Below, one piece after another: positions 28,912 to 37,016 of a stretch of 51,575 bases of DNA. The notes beneath the pieces were generated by a model that was given only the letters and a program-made list of their open reading frames with translations, did no database searches and was not told the DNA's origin. The stretch is from Gammaproteobacteria bacterium (GTDB taxonomy: Bacteria > Pseudomonadota > Gammaproteobacteria > GCA-001735895), in NCBI GenBank assembly GCA_024638385.1, contig JAHEKJ010000011.1, forward strand, positions 7,186 to 58,760. Direction: 5' to 3'. Positions within the stretch are counted from its first letter, which is position 1; the number at the start of each line of letters is the position of its first letter. A program made the position numbers and the translations under genes.

Positions 28912-30909
28912 ATGAAAAAATCCGGTTTCAAGGTGCTCGAAAACGAATGGATTCCCCTCGCCGACGGTCGCCGGCTGGCGGCGCGCATCTGGCTGCCGAA
29001 CGGCGCGAAGAAAAACCCGGCGCCGGCCATTCTCGAGTACATCCCCTACCGCAAACGCGACGGCACCGCGCAGCGCGACGAAGCGACCTATCCCGGCTTC
29101 GCCGCGGCCGGCTACGTCGGCGTGCGCGTCGATATCGCCGGTCACGGGGAATCGGACGGCGACTGGGACGACGAATACTCGCCGCGCGAACTGGCCGACG
29201 GCGTCGAAGTCATCGCGTGGATCGCGGCGCAACCCTGGTGCGACGGCAAGGTCGGCATGATGGGAATCTCCTGGGGCGGTTTCAACAGCCTGCAGATCGC
29301 CGCGCTGCAACCGCCGGCGCTGAAAGCCGTCATCTCGATCGGCTCGACCGTCGATCGCTACAACGACGACATCCACTACAAGAACGGTTGCCTGCTGTAC
29401 GCCAATTTTTACTGGTCGAGCGTGATGCTGTGTTACGCCTCGCGACCGCCCGACCCCGAAGTCGTCGGCGACGGCTGGCGCGACAGCTGGCTGCAACGGC
29501 TCAAGACCCAACCGTTTCCGCTCGCGACCTGGCTCGAGCATCAACGCAAGGACGAGTACTGGAAGCACGGTTCTATCGGCGAAGACTACGGCGCGATCGA
29601 GATCCCGGCGCTGGTGATATCCGGCTGGGGCGACGGTTACGTCAACGCGCCGCCGGCGGCGGCGCTGAACCTGAAATCCGCCAGGGCGATCAACGGGCCG
29701 TGGATTCACAAGTATCCGCACTTCGCCTGGCCGAGACCGCGGATCGATTTCGTCGCCGAGGCGATCGCCTGGTGGGATCGCTGGCTCAAGGGTATCGATA
29801 ACGGCGTCGACGCCCTGCCGGCCTACCGCGCCTATATCCTCGAAAACGTCAGGCCGCTGCGGCGGCGCGAATTCGATCCGGGCCGCTGGGTCGCGGTGCC
29901 CGAGCTGCCGGCGACCGATACGCGCAATCGCCATTACTACCTCGCGCCGAATCGCCAGCTGCTCGACATTCCCGGGCGCAGCCAGGAAAAAATCGTGATT
30001 TCGCCGCAGGATACCGGCAGCGCCTGCGGCGAATTCTTCCCGCTGCAACCCAACGGCGAGATGCCGACCGATCAGCGCCGCGACGATTCGGGCTCGCTGG
30101 TTTTCGACAGCGGCACCCTGCATCAGCCGATCGAAATTCTCGGTCGACCCGTGTTGCGTTTGAAAATTTCTATCGATAAACCGCTCGGCATGATCGCCGT
30201 TCGGCTCAACGACATTCATCCCGACGGCGCGGTTTCGCGCGTGAGCTGGGGCGTGTTGAACCTCGCGCACCGCAAGAGCAACGAGAATCCCGAAGCGATG
30301 GTGCCGGGGCGCGCCGAATCGGTTGAAATCCTGCTCAACGAATGCGGTTACCGTTTCATGCGCGGACACCGGATGCGAATCTCGCTGTCGACCAGTTACT
30401 GGCCGATGATCGTGCCGCCGCCGGAGCCGGTGACCGCGACGATCAAGCTGGGACCCGATGCCGTGCTGGCGCTGCCGGTGCGTGGCGGTGTCGACCGCTA
30501 CGAGATGCCCGAGCCGGCCGACGAAAACCCGCTGCCCGAATACCCGCTGCACGAGCCGGCGCTGAGCCGGCGCTGGATCGAGCGCAATTTCCAGACCGGC
30601 CAGTCGCATTACCGCGTGATTGACGACACCGGCGAGATCGAGATTCCCGGGCACGGACTCCGCACCCGTCACCGCCACGACGAGCGCACCAGCATCACCG
30701 TCGACGACCCGCTCAGCTACCGTTCGCTGAGCCGCTATATTTGCTGGATGCGCCGCGGCGACTGGTCGATTCGCACCGAGGCCGAGAGCGAGTTTCGCTG
30801 CGACGCCGACAATTTCTATGTCCAGGCGCGGGTCCGTGCCTACGAAGGCGACGAACTGGTGCACGAGCGCGAATGGGACGAGCGCGCGATCGCGCGCGAT
30901 CACCTGTAG
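28912..30909 (+). CDS. CocE/NonD family X-Pro dipeptidyl-peptidase-like hydrolase
   Basis: A 665-aa alpha/beta hydrolase with the S15/CocE layout. The catalytic domain has ILEYIPYRKRDGTA, VDIAGHGESDGDW, and the nucleophile in GMMGISWGGFNSLQIAAL. The Asp is in VISGWGDGYVNAP and the His in WIHKYPH. A C-terminal jelly-roll-like domain follows (from about residue 330). Such enzymes cleave esters, beta-lactam side chains or Xaa-Pro peptides; the substrate here is unknown. No signal peptide is seen, so it is probably cytoplasmic. Confidence 0.9.
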   Translation: MKKSGFKVLENEWIPLADGRRLAARIWLPNGAKKNPAPAILEYIPYRKRDGTAQRDEATYPGFAAAGYVGVRVDIAGHGESDGDWDDEYSPRELADGVEVIAWIAAQPWCDGKVGMMGISWGGFNSLQIAALQPPALKAVISIGSTVDRYNDDIHYKNGCLLYANFYWSSVMLCYASRPPDPEVVGDGWRDSWLQRLKTQPFPLATWLEHQRKDEYWKHGSIGEDYGAIEIPALVISGWGDGYVNAPPAAALNLKSARAINGPWIHKYPHFAWPRPRIDFVAEAIAWWDRWLKGIDNGVDALPAYRAYILENVRPLRRREFDPGRWVAVPELPATDTRNRHYYLAPNRQLLDIPGRSQEKIVISPQDTGSACGEFFPLQPNGEMPTDQRRDDSGSLVFDSGTLHQPIEILGRPVLRLKISIDKPLGMIAVRLNDIHPDGAVSRVSWGVLNLAHRKSNENPEAMVPGRAESVEILLNECGYRFMRGHRMRISLSTSYWPMIVPPPEPVTATIKLGPDAVLALPVRGGVDRYEMPEPADENPLPEYPLHEPALSRRWIERNFQTGQSHYRVIDDTGEIEIPGHGLRTRHRHDERTSITVDDPLSYRSLSRYICWMRRGDWSIRTEAESEFRCDADNFYVQARVRAYEGDELVHEREWDERAIARDHL

Positions 30910-30995
30910 CACGAAACTGTCAAATTATTGCCGATTCGGGCGCGCCGATCGGGGAAAAGCGATTGTTTTAAACTATTGGGGTCGCACTGGCCAAT

Positions 30996-31024
30996 ACTGC
31001 TAAAATAGTCAAAATTTTGGCAGT
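30996..31024. repeat. Imperfect inverted repeat just upstream of the RAYT gene
   Basis: ACTGCTAAAAT (30996-31006) and ATTTTGGCAGT (31014-31024) pair at 10 of 11 positions around a 7-base spacer. They end 14 bases before the transposase ATG. It could be an operator or a REP-like hairpin recognised by the neighbouring protein. Confidence 0.45.
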
Positions 31025-31038
31025 TAACGAGCATTTAC

Positions 31039-31725
31039 ATGGCCAGATTACCACGATACTCAATAATAAATCAGCCGCAACACATCATTCAGCAGAGCAA
31101 AGACGGACAAAAAATATTCAATCAGAAACAGGATTACCAGTATTTTTACGATTGTCTGGAGGCGGCCGCCTTTAACTACCAGCTGAAGATCCATGCGTAC
31201 GCGCTGCTACCGGACCACGTCCAGGTGCTCGCAAGCCCCGGCAATCCCGACAGCATTTCGCGCACGATCCAGTCGATCGGCCGCAACTACGTCCAGTACT
31301 TCAACGAGACCTACGGCACGACCGGCACGCTGTGGGACGGCCGCTACCGCGCGACCGTACTCGACGACAAGCCCTACCTGCTGACCTGCAGCCGCTATAT
31401 CGAGACCGCGCCGGTGCGCAGCGGTCTCGTCGCCAAGCCGAAGGAATACCCGTGGAGCAGCTACGCGAGCAACGCGCTCGGGCACGAGGATGCGATGGTC
31501 AGTCCGCATCGCGAATACCAGCGGCTCGGGTCGTCGCCGGCCGAACGCAGCAAGGCTTACCGCGCCCTGTTCAAGCAGAAGCTCTCCGCCGAGACCGTCG
31601 CGACGATCACCGACTCCGTGCTCAAGGGCTGGGCCCTCGGCGATGCCCGCTTCGCGGCCCGCGTCGAAAAACTGAGCGGCCGGCGCGCGACGCGCCTGCC
31701 CAAGGGTCGTCCGCGCCGGAAATGA
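31039..31725 (+). CDS. REP-associated tyrosine transposase (RAYT)-like protein with a degenerate HUH motif
   Basis: A 228-aa protein of the Y1 transposase (IS200-like/RAYT) family. Family blocks are YSIINQPQHIIQQSKDGQKI at the N-terminus, HAYALLPDHVQVLASP where most members have NHVHLL, LWDGRYRATVLDD, and the region with the catalytic Tyr, SRYIETAPVRSGLV. The HUH pair is HVQ here instead of HVH, so the second metal-binding His is lost and catalysis may be impaired. A basic tail (RRATRLPKGRPRRK) could bind DNA. The first 45 or so codons are AT-rich and the rest GC-rich. An inverted repeat lies directly upstream. Confidence 0.85.
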   Translation: MARLPRYSIINQPQHIIQQSKDGQKIFNQKQDYQYFYDCLEAAAFNYQLKIHAYALLPDHVQVLASPGNPDSISRTIQSIGRNYVQYFNETYGTTGTLWDGRYRATVLDDKPYLLTCSRYIETAPVRSGLVAKPKEYPWSSYASNALGHEDAMVSPHREYQRLGSSPAERSKAYRALFKQKLSAETVATITDSVLKGWALGDARFAARVEKLSGRRATRLPKGRPRRK

Positions 31726-31741
31726 CGGCTACACTGGTCGC

Positions 31742-32215
31742 ATGGACGCCGACCAGGACGATAAGGGCGCCGGCCTCAGGTTCCCACCCCCGCTGATCGC
31801 GGTCGTCACGATCGCCCTCGCGTGGCAGCTCGACCGCTTCTTGCCGTGGCCGATTCTGCCCGCCGCCGGCTGGTGGCCGCTCGGCGCCGCCTGCGTCGGC
31901 GCCGCGCTGGCGCTGGCGCTCGTCGCGGTCTGGCAATTGCACCGCGCCGGCACCGCGATCGAGCCCTGGCGGCCGACTACCGCGGTAGTGCGGCGCGGCG
32001 TCTACCGGTTCAGCCGAAACCCGATCTATCTCGCCTTCTGCCTCGCTACGTTCGGCATCGGCCTGTGGCTCGACAGCGGCTGGATCGTCGCCGCCGTCGC
32101 GCCGGTCGCCGTGCTGTTGTACTGGCTGGTCATTCGCCGCGAGGAAGCCTACCTCGAATCCAGATTCGGCGACGCCTATCGCGCCTATTGCCGCCAGGTC
32201 CGCCGCTGGATCTAG
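31742..32215 (+). CDS. Isoprenylcysteine methyltransferase-like (ICMT/PEMT family) membrane protein
   Basis: A 157-aa membrane protein with about four hydrophobic segments. VRRGVYRFSRNPIYLAFCLA and REEAYLESRFGDAYRAYCRQ are the SAM-binding signature blocks of the ICMT/phospholipid methyltransferase family. The substrate in bacteria is generally unknown. It follows the RAYT gene by 16 bases and converges with the thioesterase gene. Confidence 0.88.
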   Translation: MDADQDDKGAGLRFPPPLIAVVTIALAWQLDRFLPWPILPAAGWWPLGAACVGAALALALVAVWQLHRAGTAIEPWRPTTAVVRRGVYRFSRNPIYLAFCLATFGIGLWLDSGWIVAAVAPVAVLLYWLVIRREEAYLESRFGDAYRAYCRQVRRWI

Positions 32216-32228
32216 TTGATTTTCCCGG

Positions 32229-32684
32229 CTAGCGGCGGAGGGCGACGAAGGTCGCGTCGAGGACGGCTTCGGGGGTGTCGCCGATGGTGATTTCGAGCCG
32301 CATCCTGCCCTTGCCGGCGTCACGCACGCCGGCGGCGAACGCTTCGCGCGCGTCGGCGCTGCAAGCGGTGCGGCATTCGATCGGCCCGCGTACCGGCGCC
32401 CGGTAGCGGATTTCGGCCTTGCCGACGACCAGCTCGGCGTCGAGCCCGAGCACGTCGATCAGGTGCATGCACAGCGCCCAACCGCTCAACACCGCGAGCG
32501 AATAGAGGCTGCCGGCGAAGCCGGTGCCGTGGATATTCACGTTGGGCTCGAGCGGCGCGCCGACCCGGATTCGGTCCACATCGAGCTCGACGATCGAGAA
32601 CTGCATCGCGTCGGCGAGCGGTATCGTCGTTCGAATCTTGTCCTGCAGCGCGCGCGCGGCATCCACGTCAGTATCCCCGTTCAC
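32229..32684 (-). CDS. YiiD C-terminal-type thioesterase domain protein
   Basis: A 151-aa protein that fits the hotdog-like thioesterase domain found at the YiiD C-terminus (PF09500). Recognisable segments are LEPNVNIHGTGFAGSLYSLA, LSGWALCMHLIDVLGLDAEL and GKAEIRYRAPVRGPI. Here it is free-standing. The role and acyl substrate are unknown. Its start overlaps the end of the hydroxyacid dehydrogenase gene by 17 bases, so the two are co-transcribed. Confidence 0.82.
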   Translation of the reverse strand: MNGDTDVDAARALQDKIRTTIPLADAMQFSIVELDVDRIRVGAPLEPNVNIHGTGFAGSLYSLAVLSGWALCMHLIDVLGLDAELVVGKAEIRYRAPVRGPIECRTACSADAREAFAAGVRDAGKGRMRLEITIGDTPEAVLDATFVALRR

Positions 32685-33603
32685 GGTCGACCCGGTGCAG
32701 CAGCGGCTCGCCGGCCCGCAGGCGTCGATAGTTTTCGGCGATATCGGCGATTGCGTCGCCTAGGTGATAACCCGACACGTGCGGCGTCAGCTGGACTTTC
32801 GGATGCCGCCACAGCGGATCGTCCGCCGGCAGCGGCTCGACCGACATCACGTCGAGCACGGCGCCGGCGAGCAGGCCGTCGTCGAGCGCGCGCATCAGGT
32901 CGGGCTCGTCGACCTGGTCGCCGCGACCGAGGTTGACGAACAGCGCGTCGCCGCGAAAGCGGCCGAAACAATCGTAGTCGAACAGGCCCCGCGTCGCCGG
33001 CGTCGACGGTAGCGCGGCGATCACGTACTCGGCCCGCGCAAGAACCTCGGCGAGTCCGTCGTCACCGACGAAGGACGCCACGCCGGCGATGTCCTTCGGC
33101 CCGCGGCTCCAGCCGACGACTTCGAACCGGTTGTCGACGAAACGCCGCGCGACCAGGCCGCCGACGCGGCCGAGACCGAGCACGGCGACGGTCGTCTCGG
33201 CGGCGATGCGCGGCGGATAGTGCAGCCATTCGGCGCGCGCCTGCTGCTCGCGGTAGGCGCGGACATGGCGTTGCTCCTGCAGCACGTAGGCGAGCGCATA
33301 CTCGGCCATCTCCTCGCCCGAGGTACGGGTTTGCAGGCGCACGACCTGGATCGACGGCGGCAAGGACTCGTCGGCGAGGATGTTGTTGACGCCGGCGCCG
33401 GTCTTCTGGATGACCCGCAGATTCGGGTAACGCAGGGCCTCGCCGGGATGGTAGGCGCTGACCGTCAGCATTTCGATCTCGTCGGGCGCGCCCGGCTCGG
33501 CGGCAACGCGATAGTCGGCCTCCGGGTCGTGGCGCAGCAATTGCGCGCGCAATTCCTCGTCGCGCAACCACTGCGGCTGTTTGATGTCGATCAGTAGCGC
33601 CAT
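32668..33603 (-). CDS. D-2-hydroxyacid dehydrogenase (GhrA-like glyoxylate/hydroxypyruvate reductase)
   Basis: A 311-aa NAD(P)-dependent dehydrogenase. The Rossmann motif is VAVLGLGRVGGLVARRF. Catalytic residues are suggested by LQTRTSGEEMAEYAL, VNLGRGDQVDEPDLMRAL (Arg) and the His in VQLTPHVSGYH; the catalytic acid is in LDVMSVEPLPADDPLW. It is closest to the GhrA subgroup and may reduce glyoxylate or hydroxypyruvate. It is first in a two-gene unit with the thioesterase. Confidence 0.88.
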   Translation of the reverse strand: MALLIDIKQPQWLRDEELRAQLLRHDPEADYRVAAEPGAPDEIEMLTVSAYHPGEALRYPNLRVIQKTGAGVNNILADESLPPSIQVVRLQTRTSGEEMAEYALAYVLQEQRHVRAYREQQARAEWLHYPPRIAAETTVAVLGLGRVGGLVARRFVDNRFEVVGWSRGPKDIAGVASFVGDDGLAEVLARAEYVIAALPSTPATRGLFDYDCFGRFRGDALFVNLGRGDQVDEPDLMRALDDGLLAGAVLDVMSVEPLPADDPLWRHPKVQLTPHVSGYHLGDAIADIAENYRRLRAGEPLLHRVDRERGY

Positions 33604-33788
33604 GCCTCGGCTTCGTCGTCGCGTCGGCTGCCATCTTGCCGGATGTGCGCGCCGATTTGAACCCGAAAAACATGCGTTCCGCCGCTTTTTTCGCTACCCT
33701 CTGCAAGCTGCGCGAATCGCCCGGGTCGACGTCTCGCGACGGCGCGCAACCGGGGAACGGTGACCGACCAACGGAGGAGTAGCAATCC

Positions 33789-34097
33789 ATGCCAGGCAAT
33801 TATCCCGATCGAATCCGGCGCCTGCCGCTTTACGACGGCCGCTTCGACGCCTACCGGCTGGAGGCCGGCGGCGGCGACGTGCTGTTCGCTTCCTACCCGG
33901 CGGGCACGTCGATCGAGCCGCACGTTCACGACACCGACAATCACGGCGTCATCACGCGTGGCGAACTGATTCTCACGATCGGCGACGACGAAACCCGTTA
34001 CGGCGTCGGCGACTGGTACCACGTGCCGGCCGGCACCGAGCACGCCGCGCGCTTCGAGGTCGACACCGACGAGATCGAAATCTGGTTCCAGCCATGA
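33789..34097 (+). CDS. Cupin domain protein
   Basis: A 102-aa single-domain cupin. ASYPAGTSIEPHVHDTDNHG gives the first cupin motif with metal-binding His. DWYHVPAGTEHAARFEVDTD is the second. It is small and cytoplasmic, with no known substrate. The ATG at 33789 follows a GGAGGAG ribosome-binding site. Its stop overlaps the start of the next gene (ATGA), pairing it with the uncharacterised protein at 34094. Confidence 0.85.
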   Translation: MPGNYPDRIRRLPLYDGRFDAYRLEAGGGDVLFASYPAGTSIEPHVHDTDNHGVITRGELILTIGDDETRYGVGDWYHVPAGTEHAARFEVDTDEIEIWFQP

Positions 34098-34516
34098 GCA
34101 CGGTGCTGTGGGCGAACATGCTGCACGAAGGGCGGGTCGTCTGTGACGAGCGCGACAAATACGCGCTCTACAAGCACAGCAAGAAACTCGACAAGCTGAC
34201 GCGCAAGCTCGGCGTGACGAGTTTTCTCGCCGCGCAGGATCTCACCGATGCGCAGTTCAACCTGTCGAACGACCCGCTGCCCGACGGCATGGAGTCGACC
34301 GACCAGTTGATGGCGCAATCCGGCACCTGGCTCGCGGCCCAGGACGCGATCGAGATGCTCGAGCGGCTGATCGGCCACATCCGCGACGAGCAGGTCAAGT
34401 TCGGCCTGTTTCGCGACGATCGCGACGACGTGGTGCGCGAGCTCGAGGAAAGCCTCGAACTCGCGCGCAAGGCCGACGCGGTCAACGGGCAGTTCAATTT
34501 CAGCGTCGTCATGTAG
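34094..34516 (+). CDS. Uncharacterised cytoplasmic protein coupled to the cupin gene
   Basis: A 140-aa soluble, mostly helical protein. It starts MSTVLWANMLHEGRVVCDER and has a charged helical segment (KHSKKLDKLTRKLGVTSF) and a C-terminal amphipathic segment with many Arg/Glu. No family is recognised with confidence. The ATGA overlap with the cupin gene implies coordinated expression. It lies 23 bases before the VOC gene. No signal peptide or membrane segment is seen. Confidence 0.75.
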   Translation: MSTVLWANMLHEGRVVCDERDKYALYKHSKKLDKLTRKLGVTSFLAAQDLTDAQFNLSNDPLPDGMESTDQLMAQSGTWLAAQDAIEMLERLIGHIRDEQVKFGLFRDDRDDVVRELEESLELARKADAVNGQFNFSVVM

Positions 34517-34539
34517 GTTACAGGAGAGGATACGTCAGC

Positions 34540-34941
34540 ATGCGGGCACAACGACTCGATCACCTGGTTTTGACCGTCGCCAGCATCGAACGCACGGTCG
34601 ACTTCTACGTCCGCGTGCTCGGCATGGAGCGCGTCGATTTCGGCGAGGGCCGCGTGGCGCTGACCTTCGGCGAGCAAAAAATCAATCTGCACGAGGTCGG
34701 CAGCGAGTTCAAACCCAACGCGCGGCGGGCGCTGCCGGGCAGCGCCGACCTGTGTTTCGTCATCGACGTGCCGGTAGCGCGCGCGCTGGCGCGCCTCGAA
34801 TCCTTCGACGTCGACGTCATCGAGGGGCCGGTCCGGCGCAGCGGCGCGCGCGGCGAAATCCTGTCGGCTTATTTTCGCGACCCGGACGGCAACCTGATCG
34901 AGGTTTCGAACTACGTCGACGCCGGTGGATCGCGGCCGTGA
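34540..34941 (+). CDS. VOC (glyoxalase-like) family protein
   Basis: A 133-aa single vicinal-oxygen-chelate protein. LDHLVLTVASIERTVDFYVR is the N-terminal beta-alpha-beta-beta-beta start, with the first metal His. KINLHEVGSEFKPNA and SAYFRDPDGNLIEVSNY provide further ligands. The domain order fits small virulence-type or fosfomycin-like VOC proteins. The substrate is unknown. The start has an AGGAGAGG ribosome-binding site. Confidence 0.88.
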   Translation: MRAQRLDHLVLTVASIERTVDFYVRVLGMERVDFGEGRVALTFGEQKINLHEVGSEFKPNARRALPGSADLCFVIDVPVARALARLESFDVDVIEGPVRRSGARGEILSAYFRDPDGNLIEVSNYVDAGGSRP

Positions 34942-34983
34942 AGCGCGCGCGGCCGGGATGACGCCGCGGGCGGGACCCCGGCC

Positions 34984-35319
34984 ATGGAAACCGTCCACGC
35001 CATCGTCATCGGCGGCCTGCTGCTGCTCGTGATTTGCGTCGCCGCGTGGCTCGCGGAACAACGGCGTTTCGGGCGCCTGCTCGCCGCGCAACACCCGGAA
35101 CTCGCGCGCGAGTTGACCGCCGGCGAGCGCATTCGCTTCTGTCAACTGGGCCGCCACCGGCAGTTCGCCGACGCCGAACTGCGCGCCGCCGGCGAGCGGC
35201 TGCGACGCCGTCACCGGTTGCTGGTGCCGGCGATTACGCTGCTGATCTGCCTGGTCACGATTTTGATCGTGTTGTCGAGCGATCCCGGCAACGTCGACGA
35301 TACGCTCTGGGTCTACTGA
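34984..35319 (+). CDS. Small membrane protein of unknown function
   Basis: A 111-aa protein with an N-terminal membrane helix (IVIGGLLLLVICVAAWLA) and a second near the C-terminus (LLVPAITLLICLVTILIVL), separated by a basic, Arg-rich cytoplasmic-type loop. No family is recognised. It lies between the VOC gene and a convergent intradiol-dioxygenase-like gene. Confidence 0.6.
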   Translation: METVHAIVIGGLLLLVICVAAWLAEQRRFGRLLAAQHPELARELTAGERIRFCQLGRHRQFADAELRAAGERLRRRHRLLVPAITLLICLVTILIVLSSDPGNVDDTLWVY

Positions 35320-35326
35320 GATCCGG

Positions 35327-35944
35327 TCAGATCACGATATCGAGTCGCGCCAGCGGTTCCGGGTCGGCGGCGGCGAAGTGCAGCGTGACCCGTTCGCGGC
35401 GATCGCGCGGAATCCGGTTGTACAGCCAGTCGCGCGCATTGAGCGGGTGGTCGAGCAGGTAAAACTGCGTCGTCAGGCGTTCGCGCCCGTCGTGCCAGAC
35501 CTTGACGTGGATGTGCGGCGTACGCCCGGGGTAAGGGACCGGCTTGATCGTGCGGAACGCGTAGCCGCCGTCCGCAGCGGTCACCGACCGGCCGAAACCC
35601 TGGAAGGCCCGGTCGCGGAAATCGTGGTTCGGATCGCGCCGGTGCAGGTAGACGCCGTTCGCGTCGCACTGCCAGATCTCGACCTGCGCTCCGGCCAGCG
35701 GTCGGCCGTCACGGTCGAGCACGCGACCGGCGAGACGCACGATTTCGCCGCCGGCGAGTTCGACCTCGTCGGCGACGCGCACGAGATCGCTGTCGTCGTC
35801 GGCGTGGCGCATCGCCGGCAGCGGATAAAACGGGCCCTCCGTCCCCCCCGGCGTCGGCATCGCCGCGCGTACGGCGCCGGCCACGGGGGCCGCAATCAAG
35901 CCGAGCACGAGTTGCCGCCGCCGGCGATTCACTGGATCATTCAT
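35327..35944 (-). CDS. Intradiol ring-cleavage dioxygenase-like protein with Tat signal
   Basis: A 205-aa protein from the ATG at 35944. The N-terminus NRRRRQLVLGLIAAPVAGA looks like a twin-arginine signal. The fold matches protocatechuate/catechol dioxygenases: GTEGPFYPLP, LAGAQVEIWQCDANGVYLHR, GRTPHIHVKVW and the Tyr in KPVPYPGR. The two His of PHIH and nearby Tyr residues would bind Fe(III). Extracytoplasmic members of this family exist in many bacteria, and their substrates are unclear. An in-frame start 60 bases upstream would put extra residues before the signal and is not preferred. Confidence 0.85.
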   Translation of the reverse strand: MNDPVNRRRRQLVLGLIAAPVAGAVRAAMPTPGGTEGPFYPLPAMRHADDDSDLVRVADEVELAGGEIVRLAGRVLDRDGRPLAGAQVEIWQCDANGVYLHRRDPNHDFRDRAFQGFGRSVTAADGGYAFRTIKPVPYPGRTPHIHVKVWHDGRERLTTQFYLLDHPLNARDWLYNRIPRDRRERVTLHFAAADPEPLARLDIVI

Positions 35945-36024
35945 CGCGCTGTCCCTAAAATAACCTGACCGCGGGAGTGTAACGCAAAGCCGGCTCCCGC
36001 ACATCCGTTGACAGGGTCACCGAC

Positions 36025-36948
36025 ATGACCGACGACAATTTGCCTACCCGCGACCTGATCGGTTACGCCGACCGGCCACCCGAGGTGGTCTGGCCCGGCG
36101 AGGCTCGCGTCGCGATCAATTTTTGCATCAACTACGAGGAAGGCGGCGAACTGTGCATTCTCAACGGCGACGACCGCTCCGAGGTCCGGCTGTCGGACGT
36201 CGCCGTAGAGACTCGCATCGGCGGTCGCGATCTCAATATCGAATCGAGCTACGAGTATGGCGCCCGCGTCGGTTACTGGCGCCTGCTGCGCGCGTTTACC
36301 GAGCGCGGGCTGCCGGCGACGGTCAACCTCGTCGGCCTCGCCGGCTGGCAGAATCCGCGCGCGCTGCAGGCCATGATCGACGCCGGTTTCGACCTGCAGC
36401 CGCACGGCTGGCGCTGGATCGATTACTACGAGCTCGACGCGGCCACCGAGCGCGAGTACATCCGCAACAGCATCGAGCAGGTGCGCGAGCTGACCGGCGA
36501 ACCGCCGCTCGGTTACTATGCCGGCCTGCCGTCGCTCAATACCCGCCGGCTGGTCGCCGAAAGCGGCGTGTTCCTGTACGACTCGGACGTCTACAACGAC
36601 GACCTGCCCTACTGGTCGCCGGATTATCCGGATTTACTGCTGATCCCGTACTCGCTCGACACCAACGATTCGAAATTCGGCCGCGCCGAGAGCGACTACC
36701 AGCTCGGCGCGGAGTTTTTCACCTACCTGAAAGACAGCTTCGACCAGCTCTACGCCGAGGGCGAGACCGGGCCGCGGATGATGACGGTCGGGCTGCACGC
36801 GCGTCTGATCGGCCGTCCCGGCCGGATCGCCAGCCTGCACCAGTTCCTGGACTACGTGAAGGGGCATGACCGGGTCTGGGTTTGCCGGCGCAACGAGCTC
36901 GCGCGGCACTGGGCCGAACATTACCCCAATCTGCGGCGACCGGCCTGA
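36025..36948 (+). CDS. PuuE-like polysaccharide deacetylase family protein
   Basis: A 307-aa NodB-fold hydrolase closest to PuuE (allantoinase-type) proteins. It has NFCINYEEGGELCILNGDDR, ESSYEYGARVGYWRLLRAF, the LQPHGWRWIDY region, and a C-terminal MMTVGLHARLIGRPGRI with a candidate catalytic His. PuuE hydrolyses allantoin or related amides; the substrate here could be another cyclic or linear amide. The next genes on the same strand are a PLP aminotransferase and an enolase-superfamily enzyme. Confidence 0.85.
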   Translation: MTDDNLPTRDLIGYADRPPEVVWPGEARVAINFCINYEEGGELCILNGDDRSEVRLSDVAVETRIGGRDLNIESSYEYGARVGYWRLLRAFTERGLPATVNLVGLAGWQNPRALQAMIDAGFDLQPHGWRWIDYYELDAATEREYIRNSIEQVRELTGEPPLGYYAGLPSLNTRRLVAESGVFLYDSDVYNDDLPYWSPDYPDLLLIPYSLDTNDSKFGRAESDYQLGAEFFTYLKDSFDQLYAEGETGPRMMTVGLHARLIGRPGRIASLHQFLDYVKGHDRVWVCRRNELARHWAEHYPNLRRPA

Positions 36949-37016
36949 GGGCGCGGCGGAGTTGCCAAGCACCGCATTTGTGCGAGAATAGCGGTTTAAC
37001 TCGATTCGTTCACGCC

